DNA of 11,192 nt from Bacteroides sp. UBA939 (GTDB lineage Bacteria > Bacteroidota > Bacteroidia > Bacteroidales > Bacteroidaceae): NCBI RefSeq assembly GCF_002293435.1, contig NZ_DBDF01000055.1, positions 169 through 11,360 on the forward strand, written 5' to 3'. The notes beneath the pieces were generated by a model that ran no database searches, was not told the origin of the DNA, and saw only the letters and a list, made by a program, of their open reading frames with translations. Below, one piece after another: positions 1-6,387 of this stretch. Within the stretch, counting starts at the first letter, position 1. Every line of letters begins with the position of its first letter. The position numbers and the translations under genes were made by a program.

Positions 1-60
1 TCCGTATAAAGGTACCCTTATACGGAGTTGGTACGGACTTGGTACGGACTTGATACGGAG
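1..60. repeat. TACGGA array: hairpin plus four 11-bp tandem units
   Basis: Bases 1-9 (TCCGTATAA) and 18-26 (TTATACGGA) form a perfect 9-bp inverted repeat around a GGTACC core. From 17 to 60 the sequence is four consecutive 11-bp units (17-27, 28-38, 39-49, 50-60). Units two and three are identical (TTGGTACGGAC); the first and last are variants ending TACGGAG. TACGGA therefore recurs every 11 bp, about one helical turn, with one inverted copy at 1-6. Such phasing would suit a DNA-binding array, but it may simply be a dispersed intergenic repeat. The array touches the window edge and may continue to the left. Confidence 0.8.
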
Positions 61-88
61 CAGGTAGTGTGTGATAGGGTCTGCATGA

Positions 89-115
89 TTCATACGTTAA
101 CTCCTGAAGTATGAA
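89..115. repeat. Short inverted repeat (TTCATAC / GTATGAA)
   Basis: A perfect 7-bp inverted repeat joins 89-95 and 109-115 with a 13-nt spacer. It lies between the TACGGA array and the glnN regulatory region. There is no T-tract after it, so it does not look like a strong intrinsic terminator. Whether it ends an upstream gene's transcript cannot be told, because that gene is outside the window. Confidence 0.35.
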
Positions 116-192
116 TAATACAAGTTAGTAAGGAGCAAGAGTAGGGCTACAGAATGATTAGAATCGTTTTTCAGAGTCAAGCACGCATTCCG

Positions 193-257
193 AGGGGGTA
201 CTTCCAATAAAAATAGTACAATTTTCAATAATACCCCCTAAAAAACAGGGGTACTAT
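193..257. promoter_or_regulatory. Candidate operator region upstream of glnN
   Basis: AGGGGGTA at 193-200 is the exact reverse complement of TACCCCCT at 232-239. A third, direct GGGGTAC lies at 248-254. Between the inverted sites, at 210-225, is an imperfect palindrome centred on GTAC with AAAAT/ATTTT arms. The downstream GGGGTAC falls where a -33 element would sit for the -7 box at 271-278, and no TTTG -33 box is visible there. This fits an activator-dependent or repressible promoter, as expected for nitrogen-controlled glutamine synthetase. The binding protein is unknown and the regulatory role is inferred. Confidence 0.5.
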
Positions 258-270
258 CGGAAAAAACATA

Positions 271-278
271 TAATTTTG
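271..278 (+). promoter_or_regulatory. glnN promoter -7 element (TAATTTTG)
   Basis: TAATTTTG matches the Bacteroides primary-sigma -7 consensus TAnnTTTG. Transcription would begin roughly at 283-288, giving a leader of only about 20-25 nt before the ATG at 309. No recognisable -33 TTTG lies at the usual spacing. Confidence 0.6.
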
Positions 279-295
279 CGCCCAACAACCAATAA

Positions 296-303
296 TTGGA
301 GGA
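296..303 (+). promoter_or_regulatory. Ribosome binding site of glnN (TTGGAGGA)
   Basis: GGAGGA ends 5 nt before the ATG at 309. It is stronger than the usual Bacteroides start context. It selects ATG 309 over the in-frame TTG at 276, which would overlap the -7 box. Confidence 0.75.
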
Positions 304-308
304 CTAAT

Positions 309-2498
309 ATGTCAAAAATGAGATTTTATGCTCTACAAGAGCTTGCCAACCGGCGCCCTTTAGAAGTCGTTCCCCCTTCGAACAAATTGTCCGATTACTA
401 CGGAAGCCATGTGTTTGACCGGAAGAAAATGCAGGAATACCTGCCTAAAGAAGCATATAAAGCTGTTATAAACGCCATCGAGAAAGGCACTCCCATCAAT
501 CGTGAGATAGCAGACCTGATTGCCAACGGCATGAAAAGTTGGGCTAAATCCCTGAATGTTACCCACTACACGCATTGGTTCCAACCGCTTACCGACGGCA
601 CGGCGGAAAAGCATGACGGGTTTATCGAATTCAGCGAAGACGCCGGAGTGATTGAACGCTTCTCGGGCAAATTGCTCATCCAGCAAGAACCCGATGCCTC
701 TTCCTTCCCCAACGGAGGCATACGCAACACTTTTGAAGCCCGCGGATACACCGCCTGGGATGTGTCTTCCCCCGCTTTCGTGGTAGACACCACCTTGTGT
801 ATCCCCACCATATTCATTTCCTATACCGGCGAAGCGCTGGACTACAAAACCCCACTACTGAAAGCGCTTGCCGCAGCAGATAAGGCGGCTACGGAAATAT
901 GCCAGTTATTCGATAAGAACATAACCCGCGTATTCGCCAACCTGGGCTGGGAACAAGAATACTTCCTCGTGGACTCTGCCCTGTATAACGCCCGTCCCGA
1001 CCTTTGCCTGACCGGACGTACGCTTATGGGACATTCATCGGCGAAAGACCAGCAACTGGAAGACCATTATTTCGGATCTATTTCTCCACGCGTCACAGCC
1101 TTCATGAAAGAACTGGAAATAGAATGCCACAAGCTGGGTATTCCGGTAAAGACACGCCACAACGAGGTTGCTCCCAATCAGTTTGAACTGGCTCCCATAT
1201 TCGAGAACGCCAACCTTGCCAACGACCACAATCAGTTGGTTATGGATCTGATGAAACGCATCGCGCGTAAACACAACTTCGCCGTACTGCTGCACGAAAA
1301 GCCTTATAGCGGAGTCAACGGATCGGGCAAGCACAACAACTGGTCGCTCTGCACCGACACAGGAATCAACCTCTTTGCACCGGGTAAGAATCCTAAAGGG
1401 AATATGCTCTTCCTCACCTTCTTAGTGAATGCCCTGATGATGGTATATAAAAACCAGGACTTACTGCGCGCCTCCATCATGAGCGCAGGCAACAGCCACC
1501 GGCTTGGCGCCAACGAAGCCCCGCCAGCCATTCTGTCTATCTTCTTAGGCAAGCAACTATCCGCCACTCTCGACGACATTGTGCGCCAGGTAGGCGACGA
1601 AAAAATGACGGCAGAAGAAAAAACCACACTCAAACTGGGTATCGGACGTATTCCCGAAATCCTCCTCGACACCACCGACCGCAACCGCACTTCCCCGTTC
1701 GCCTTCACCGGCAACCGTTTTGAATTCCGCGCCGCCGGGTCTTCATCCAACTGCGCCGCCGCCATGATTACCATCAACGCCGCCATGGCCAACCAACTGA
1801 ACGAGTTCAAGGCATCCGTCGATAAATTGATGGACGAAGGCATCGGCAAGGACGAAGCCATCTTCCGGATACTGAAAGAAACAATCATAGCTTCCGAACT
1901 CATCCGTTTTGAAGGCGACGGCTACTCCGACCAATGGAAAGAAGAAGCCGCCCGTCGCGGCCTGACCAACATTTGCCACGTCCCCGAAGCATTGACGCAC
2001 TACATGGACAATCAATCCCGTTGCGTACTTATCGGCGAAGGCATTTTCAATGAAACGGAACTTGCCAGCCGTCTGGAAGTGGAACTGGAAAAGTACACCA
2101 TGAAAGTGCAGATTGAAAGCCGCGTGTTAGGAGACCTCGCCATAAACCACATCGTACCGACTGCCGTCAGCTATCAAAACCGTCTGTTGGAGAACCTCTG
2201 CGGCATGAAACAGATATTTCCGCCCGAAGAATACGACATATTAAGCGCCGACCGCAAGGAATTGATACGCGAAATATCCAAACGCGTAACCGCCATCAAA
2301 GTCCTTGTACGCGAAATGACGGAAGCCCGTAAGACAGCCAATCACAAGAATTGCTACAAAGACAAAGCCTTTGCTTACGAAGAAAACGTCCGCCCATACC
2401 TGCAACAAATACGCGACCACATCGATCACCTTGAGATGGAGATAGACGACGAAATGTGGCCCTTGCCCAAATACCGGGAATTATTATTCACGAAATAA
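309..2498 (+). CDS. glnN: Glutamine synthetase type III (GSIII)
   Basis: This enzyme makes glutamine from glutamate, ammonia and ATP in the cytoplasm and is a main ammonia-assimilation enzyme of Bacteroides. From the ATG at 309 the product is 729 residues, the length I recall for the B. fragilis GSIII. Family motifs seen include HYTHWFQP (86-93), the metal/glutamate-site strand GWEQEYFLVD (213-222), RHNEVAPNQFELAP (283-296), the nucleotide-site NGSGKHNNWS (337-346) and NRFEFRAAGSS (469-479). The C-terminal extension typical of type III is complete and ends EMWPLPKYRELLFTK. The start is set by a strong RBS; a second in-frame ATG at 318 is less likely. It appears monocistronic: repeats fill the 536 bp after it. 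Regulation by nitrogen status is likely from family knowledge, and paired GGGGTAC motifs lie upstream. No truncation or missing catalytic block is seen. Confidence 0.97.
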   Translation: MSKMRFYALQELANRRPLEVVPPSNKLSDYYGSHVFDRKKMQEYLPKEAYKAVINAIEKGTPINREIADLIANGMKSWAKSLNVTHYTHWFQPLTDGTAEKHDGFIEFSEDAGVIERFSGKLLIQQEPDASSFPNGGIRNTFEARGYTAWDVSSPAFVVDTTLCIPTIFISYTGEALDYKTPLLKALAAADKAATEICQLFDKNITRVFANLGWEQEYFLVDSALYNARPDLCLTGRTLMGHSSAKDQQLEDHYFGSISPRVTAFMKELEIECHKLGIPVKTRHNEVAPNQFELAPIFENANLANDHNQLVMDLMKRIARKHNFAVLLHEKPYSGVNGSGKHNNWSLCTDTGINLFAPGKNPKGNMLFLTFLVNALMMVYKNQDLLRASIMSAGNSHRLGANEAPPAILSIFLGKQLSATLDDIVRQVGDEKMTAEEKTTLKLGIGRIPEILLDTTDRNRTSPFAFTGNRFEFRAAGSSSNCAAAMITINAAMANQLNEFKASVDKLMDEGIGKDEAIFRILKETIIASELIRFEGDGYSDQWKEEAARRGLTNICHVPEALTHYMDNQSRCVLIGEGIFNETELASRLEVELEKYTMKVQIESRVLGDLAINHIVPTAVSYQNRLLENLCGMKQIFPPEEYDILSADRKELIREISKRVTAIKVLVREMTEARKTANHKNCYKDKAFAYEENVRPYLQQIRDHIDHLEMEIDDEMWPLPKYRELLFTK

Positions 2499-2513
2499 GC
2501 GTAATATTATTTC
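2492..2513 (+). terminator. Weak AT-rich hairpin over the glnN stop codon
   Basis: GAAATAA (2492-2498) and TTATTTC (2507-2513) form a perfect 7-bp stem with an 8-nt loop, and the stop codon lies in the left arm. There is no GC core and no following T-tract, so it is a poor intrinsic terminator. The larger inverted repeat downstream may matter more for the 3' end. Confidence 0.25.
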
Positions 2514-2530
2514 AAGATGATGCAGGTTTT

Positions 2531-2634
2531 TTCAGGCTGCGCGATGCAAGCAATTCTTTAGACGCGGATGACACGGATAACACGGATTTTTTCAGGCTGC
2601 GCAATGATGAATGATGAATTCAGGCTGCGCGATG
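2531..2634 (+). repeat. Three direct copies of TTCAGGCTGCGCRATG
   Basis: The 16-mer TTCAGGCTGCGC(G/A)ATG occurs at 2531-2546, 2591-2606 and 2619-2634. The first two are preceded by TTTT runs. The second and third lie in the loop of the large inverted repeat 2557-2684, and the first lies just outside its left arm. No reading frame is preserved, so this is intergenic repeat DNA. Confidence 0.8.
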
Positions 2635-2684
2635 ATTACGTAAAAGAAAAAATCCGTGTTATCCGCGTCATCTACGCCTAAAAA
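2557..2684. repeat. Large inverted repeat made of 9-bp units
   Basis: The left arm (about 2557-2592) contains consecutive 9-bp units GACGCGGAT, GACACGGAT and AACACGGAT, followed by T6. The right arm (about 2647-2682) is its reverse complement with about 4 mismatches over 36 bp. The loop is about 54 nt and carries two copies of the CAGGCTGCGC 16-mer. The transcript would fold into a long stem on either strand, so it could act as a 3'-end stabiliser or transcription barrier for glnN. Related 9-bp units occur in three other gaps in this window. Confidence 0.8.
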
Positions 2685-2965
2685 TATCACCACTTGTTGC
2701 CTGATAACTCTTCTACCCCGGATAACCCGCCTTATCATTGCAGCAACCCGCCTTACTACTCAATTCCCGCATGCCATCATCCCGCATGGTTCCCCGGCCT
2801 CACAGCAGGAGCGTTGCGCAGGCGCTGTCAGGCGCAGGTAAGGGGCGATTGTCTGAGCAAAACGAGTTGAAGCCCCGTCTGCGAATGGCAGTGCCGGAGT
2901 AGCTCCGGAAGTGTAGCCTTGATTATTTCTTTGGTACTTTTTTTGGCATCAAGGCAAAAGAAAGC
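2685..2965. repeat. Gene-free tract with short repeats and hairpins
   Basis: No convincing gene is present here. There is a direct repeat AACCCGCCTTA (2724-2734 and 2745-2755, 21 bp apart) and another, CCCGCATG (2766-2773 and 2781-2788). GGGGC/GCCCC can pair (2842-2846 with 2872-2876). CCGGAG-tag-CTCCGG forms a 6-bp hairpin with a 3-nt loop (2894-2908). A T-rich/A-rich imperfect hairpin lies at 2937-2964 (10 of 11 pairs including one G-U, 6-nt loop). The stretch from about 2811 to 2965 resembles dispersed Bacteroides intergenic sequence I know from memory, but I cannot confirm copy number. Confidence 0.45.
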
Positions 2966-2998
2966 ACATAATTTATACAATATTTAATTTTTTCTTCA

Positions 2999-3006
2999 TA
3001 TATTTG
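2999..3006 (+). promoter_or_regulatory. Promoter -7 element of the crp-family gene (TATATTTG)
   Basis: TATATTTG is an exact TAnnTTTG match 28 bp before the ATG at 3035, predicting a short leader of roughly 20 nt. The upstream DNA is AT-rich with no clear -33 TTTG at standard spacing. Confidence 0.6.
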
Positions 3007-3034
3007 TGCTCTATAACACAGTTTTGCAGCAGTT

Positions 3035-3736
3035 ATGGTAAAAATGAATCTGTCAGACGTGAACGTTCCGGAACTGATCGCTGATATGTGGGCGCCTTTA
3101 AACGAAGAACAGCGAGAGTTCCTCGCCAGTCATTTTACGCTCCAGAATTATAAAAAAAACGAAATCATTCACTGTGAAGGCGAAACCCCGCAACACCTGA
3201 TGTGCCTTTTATACGGAAAAGTCAAGATTTACAAGGACGGTGTCGGCGGTAGAAGCCAGATTATTCGTATGATTAAGCCTGTTGAATACTTTGGATACCG
3301 CGCCTATTTCGCCCGCGAAAGCTATGTAACTGCCGCCGCTGCTTTCGAACCTTCCCTTATTTGTTTGATTCCCATGACCGCCATCACTACCTTGGTCACA
3401 CAGAACAATAATCTCGCCTTATTCTTCATCAAACAATTATCTATAGACCTTGGCATTGCTGATGAACGCACTGTCAACCTGACTCAGAAACATATCCGCG
3501 GACGTTTGGCGGAATCACTCCTTTTCCTCAAAGAAAGTTACGGCCTGGAAGAAGATAGCTCCACCCTCAGCATTTATCTTTCACGCGAAGACTTGGCAAG
3601 CCTGTCAAACATGACAACCTCCAATGCCATCCGTACCTTATCCCAGTTTGCCACGGAGCGGTTAATCACCATCGACGGACGAAAAATAAAAATCATAGAC
3701 GAAGAAAAGCTGAAGAAAATAAGCAAAATAGGATAA
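3035..3736 (+). CDS. Crp/Fnr-family transcriptional regulator
   Basis: This is a 233-residue cytoplasmic DNA-binding regulator. The N-terminal cyclic-nucleotide-binding-like beta-roll spans about 20-125, with ENE/GE-type turns around IIHCEGETPQHLMCLLYGKV (44-63). A dimerisation helix follows at about 125-155, and a C-terminal winged helix-turn-helix at about 178-222 (YLSREDLASLSNM then TTSNAIRTLSQF, wing DGRKIKIID). The region where CRP binds the cAMP phosphate (around FGYRAYFARES, 86-96) lacks the E. coli-type cassette. There is no N-terminal cysteine cluster of Fnr type; the three cysteines (47, 57, 110) are scattered. It is therefore probably neither a cAMP nor an Fe-S oxygen sensor, and its ligand is unknown. 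ATG 3035 is preferred; ATG 3044 is an alternative. It lies 37 bp upstream of a GH20 gene on the same strand and may regulate that gene or itself. Confidence 0.9.
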   Translation: MVKMNLSDVNVPELIADMWAPLNEEQREFLASHFTLQNYKKNEIIHCEGETPQHLMCLLYGKVKIYKDGVGGRSQIIRMIKPVEYFGYRAYFARESYVTAAAAFEPSLICLIPMTAITTLVTQNNNLALFFIKQLSIDLGIADERTVNLTQKHIRGRLAESLLFLKESYGLEEDSSTLSIYLSREDLASLSNMTTSNAIRTLSQFATERLITIDGRKIKIIDEEKLKKISKIG

Positions 3737-3752
3737 GAGACAGTCTCTTATC
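3732..3752. promoter_or_regulatory. Perfect 21-bp palindrome across the crp stop codon
   Basis: GATAAGAGAC (3732-3741) and GTCTCTTATC (3743-3752) are exact reverse complements around a single A at 3742. The crp-family TAA stop (3734-3736) is inside it, and the GH20 ATG follows 21 bp later. A one-base spacer makes it more like a protein-binding dyad than a natural hairpin, and no T-tract follows. It could be an operator for the adjacent regulator or an mRNA processing/attenuation stem. Function is inferred. Confidence 0.6.
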
Positions 3753-3773
3753 AACTTAACACACATTTATATC

Positions 3774-6218
3774 ATGAAAAAAAGATTGAGTTCTTTGTTT
3801 TTAGCAGGTTTATTGCTAACTTCATCCGGATGTCAGCAAGGCCGGAAAGAAGTGGTGAACGAGTATAACATCGTTCCAATGCCCAATCAAATGACCCCGC
3901 AGGAGGGACGTTTTCAACTAAGTGATAAAGTATTGGTAGTTACTGCCAATTGCACGCCGGAAGTACAGGCTATTGCAGACAGTCTGATAGCCCGTGTCCA
4001 ACTAACCGCAGGCATCTCTCTGCAAAGCAGTTCGCAGGAACATGCAGAATCCCCCGCTATACGTTTCACAACCGTAGAGGGTATGCCGAAAGAGGGATAT
4101 AATTTATCCGTTTCCCCAAACGAAATTATCCTTACCGCCTCACAGCCCAACGGTTTCTTCTACGGAGTACAGACCATGTACCAACTCCTCCCCCCCGCCA
4201 TTTATGGAAAAGAGAAAGTAAAACGCGCCGATTGGTCTCTTCCAGCCGTACAGATAGAAGATGCTCCGCGTTTTTCCTATCGCGGTCTGATGATGGACCC
4301 CTGCCGGCACTTCGTCGACACCGACTACATTTACAAATTCATCGACATGCTTGCCATGCACAAGATGAATACCTTCCACTGGCATCTGACGGACGATCAG
4401 GGATGGAGGATAGAAATCAAGAAATATCCGAAACTTCAAGAGATAGGTTCAAAACGAAAAGAAACATTAATAGACTATTACTATGTAAACTGGCCACAGA
4501 TATTCGACGGCAAAGAACACGGAGGATATTATACGCAAGACCAGATTAAGGACATAGTGGCTTATGCCGCAAGCAAATACATCACCGTCATTCCGGAGAT
4601 AGAAATGCCGGGACACGCCCTTGGCGCCTTAGCCGCGTACCCCGAACTTTCCTGCCGGCCTGATAGAACGTATGAGGTAGCCACAACCTGGGGTATATTT
4701 GAGGAAGTGTACTGCCCCAAAGAAGAAACATTCCAATTCCTGGAAGGGGTGCTGGACGAGGTTCTGGAGTTATTCCCAAGTTCATATATCCACATCGGCG
4801 GCGACGAATGCCCTAAAACCGCATGGAAAAATTGCGCACACTGCCAGGCACTAATCAAGAAATTAGGATTGAAGGACGATACAACCCCCAATAGCGTGGA
4901 CGGCAAGAAACATACCAAAGAAGAAAAACTTCAAAGTTACTTTGTAACCCGCATGGAGAAATACCTCAATAGTAAAGGACGCAGCATAATTGGATGGGAT
5001 GAAATACTGGAAGGCGGTTTGGCGCCAAACGCAACAGTGATGTCATGGCGTGGCGTGGAAGGTGGCATAACTGCCGCAAAGGCGGGACATGACGCTATCA
5101 TGACTCCAAGTCCTTACGCTTACCTCGACCAGTATCAGGAAGAACCCGAAGTAGCCCCAACCACTATCGGCGGTTACAACACACTGAAGAAAACCTACAG
5201 CTATAATCCTGTACCCGACGATGCGGAAGAGCTGATAAAGAAACATATCATCGGCGTACAAGGCAACATGTGGGCTGAATACATACAAAGTAACGATCAC
5301 CGTGACTATCAAACTTATCCTCGCGCCATAGCCTTGGCAGAAACCGGCTGGACACAAAACGCCGTAAAAAACTGGGATTGTTTCCGTCGCCGTATGGTAG
5401 AAGACTTCAAACGGATGGATATTCTCGAAGTAAAAGCCAGCCGTAACTTCTTCGACGTAAATATCAATACCCGCGTTTACGATGGTAGCCTGAAAGCTGT
5501 ACTGGAAACATTTTATCCCGATGCCGAAATCAGATATACGAAAGACGGAAGCGCCCCGACAGCCAAATCCGAACTTTATGCCGAACCATTTACCTGGGAA
5601 GGCAGCATCGACTTGCAGGCGGCTGCTTTCAAGGATGGAAAAATGTTGGGTAAAGTCAACTCCAAGAAGATGTACGCCAACCTGATAAGTGGCAAGAAAT
5701 ATACGACCGTTCCTAAATGCGGTTGGATGAGTGGCGACATTTTCAGTGAAAACGATGTGTTAGGTGCAGATCCCACAACCTTAGGCTTAACAAACGGGAA
5801 ACGTGGAAATATTGCTTCCTTCACGCCTTGGGTAACATTCAAGCTAAACAATAATAACAACAACGAGCTTGTATTCTCTGTTGACATGGAGACAACAGCC
5901 ACTGTCAGTAAGGTAACTTTCGGAACGCTTTATAATCCGGCTTTCCGTGTTCTGCCTGCCGGCGGGGTATGCATAGAAGCTTCATTGGATGGGAAGGATT
6001 TCAAAGAGATAGGACAGGGAACTTTCACCCGCGAATACCCCGAACGTGGAAGAAAGATGTTCACCGATACAGTGGAATGTACTCCTACCGAAGCACGCTA
6101 CATCAAAGTGACATTGAAAAGTGGAGGTGTATTGCGCAATGGCATCGACTGCCGCAAAGATTCTCCGGATGACATTATTCCGTCAGATCTATTCGTAGAC
6201 GAGATAGAGGTTTATTAA
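3774..6218 (+). CDS. GH20 beta-N-acetylhexosaminidase, lipoprotein
   Basis: This 814-residue exo-enzyme is predicted to release terminal GlcNAc/GalNAc from glycans. The signal peptide (1-19) ends in SSGC with the lipidated Cys at 20; the -3 Ser is slightly atypical. The residues after Cys (QQGRKE) do not resemble the acidic Bacteroidetes surface-export signal, so a periplasm-facing location is plausible. Order: GH20b-like N-domain (about 28-163); GH20 TIM barrel (about 166-510) with substrate Arg in RGLMMDPCRHF (170-180), HWHLTDDQGW (202-211), the catalytic Asp-Glu pair D344-E345 in HIGGDEC, GWDEIL (407-412), SWRG (424-427) and GNMWAEY (497-503). Then comes a chitobiase C-terminal-like beta domain (about 535-625) and an F5/8 type C-like domain (about 640-814) holding a six-Asn run (692-697). 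All catalytic landmarks are intact. It is probably in an operon with the Crp/Fnr gene. Substrate (mucin, N-glycan, chitobiose, GAG) cannot be decided. Confidence 0.95.
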   Translation: MKKRLSSLFLAGLLLTSSGCQQGRKEVVNEYNIVPMPNQMTPQEGRFQLSDKVLVVTANCTPEVQAIADSLIARVQLTAGISLQSSSQEHAESPAIRFTTVEGMPKEGYNLSVSPNEIILTASQPNGFFYGVQTMYQLLPPAIYGKEKVKRADWSLPAVQIEDAPRFSYRGLMMDPCRHFVDTDYIYKFIDMLAMHKMNTFHWHLTDDQGWRIEIKKYPKLQEIGSKRKETLIDYYYVNWPQIFDGKEHGGYYTQDQIKDIVAYAASKYITVIPEIEMPGHALGALAAYPELSCRPDRTYEVATTWGIFEEVYCPKEETFQFLEGVLDEVLELFPSSYIHIGGDECPKTAWKNCAHCQALIKKLGLKDDTTPNSVDGKKHTKEEKLQSYFVTRMEKYLNSKGRSIIGWDEILEGGLAPNATVMSWRGVEGGITAAKAGHDAIMTPSPYAYLDQYQEEPEVAPTTIGGYNTLKKTYSYNPVPDDAEELIKKHIIGVQGNMWAEYIQSNDHRDYQTYPRAIALAETGWTQNAVKNWDCFRRRMVEDFKRMDILEVKASRNFFDVNINTRVYDGSLKAVLETFYPDAEIRYTKDGSAPTAKSELYAEPFTWEGSIDLQAAAFKDGKMLGKVNSKKMYANLISGKKYTTVPKCGWMSGDIFSENDVLGADPTTLGLTNGKRGNIASFTPWVTFKLNNNNNNELVFSVDMETTATVSKVTFGTLYNPAFRVLPAGGVCIEASLDGKDFKEIGQGTFTREYPERGRKMFTDTVECTPTEARYIKVTLKSGGVLRNGIDCRKDSPDDIIPSDLFVDEIEVY

Positions 6219-6226
6219 TAAGATAC

Positions 6227-6359
6227 TTTCATCCGCAGATTGCACAGATAACGCAGATTAGGTTTTAGAGCCTGTTTAAATTTTCCTCAAAACAAACTGA
6301 GCAAAACTTAAACAGGCTCTAAAATAAATCCGCGTAATCTGTGTTATCTGCAGATGAAA
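6227..6359. repeat. Two-layer palindrome in a convergent gap; likely bidirectional terminator
   Basis: Outer arms 6227-6259 and 6327-6359 pair with 28 of 33 matches and consist of 9-bp units (CCGCAGATT, GCACAGATA, ACGCAGATT). Inner arms 6263-6289 and 6298-6324 pair with 25 of 27 matches, the outermost 17 bp perfectly (TTTTAGAGCCTGTTTAA), with an 8-nt loop. The gap lies between the converging GH20 and trxB stop codons, so both transcripts would end with this very stable stem. There is no classical T-tract, so termination is inferred from position and stability. The inner palindrome looks like a separate element sitting between the outer arms. Confidence 0.8.
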
Positions 6360-6387
6360 AATGTATGTATGAATAATGTAAGCTAAA

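Noticed and set aside
17..60. CRISPR-like array.
   Set aside because: Units are 11 bp with no spacers and no cas genes nearby.
109..120. Short string GTATGAATAAT recurring near 109, 6366 and 11040 as a repeat family.
   Set aside because: It is only about 11 bp and AT-rich, with no shared flanks; coincidence is likely.
1304..1903. 199-codon open frame antisense to glnN.
   Set aside because: It lies wholly opposite a complete, motif-bearing gene and is explained by that gene's codon bias; no start signals are seen.
2656..2841. Open frame of 61 codons in the repeat-rich gap.
   Set aside because: It overlaps the right arm of the inverted repeat, has no RBS or promoter, and its sequence is low-complexity Pro/Thr/Ile without a recognisable fold.
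3152..3159. A8 run in the Crp/Fnr gene as a programmed frameshift site.
   Set aside because: The zero frame yields a full-length normal protein, and no downstream pseudoknot or alternative product is evident.
3035..3736. Assignment of the regulator as Fnr (oxygen sensor) or CRP (cAMP receptor).
   Set aside because: The N-terminal cysteine cluster and the cAMP phosphate-binding cassette are both missing, so only the family name is supported.
3734..3743. Match to the Tn5 mosaic end used in sequencing libraries (ATAAGAGACAG, at about 3733-3743), possibly an assembly or adapter artefact.
   Set aside because: Only 11 bases agree; the AGATGTGT part is absent, the second half is not arranged as a mosaic end, and the crp reading frame and GH20 start are normal on either side. 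Checking raw reads across the junction would settle it.
4190..4196. C7 run in the GH20 gene as a phase-variation tract.
   Set aside because: Bacteroides surface variation mainly uses invertible promoters, the run is short and in frame, and nothing suggests switching.
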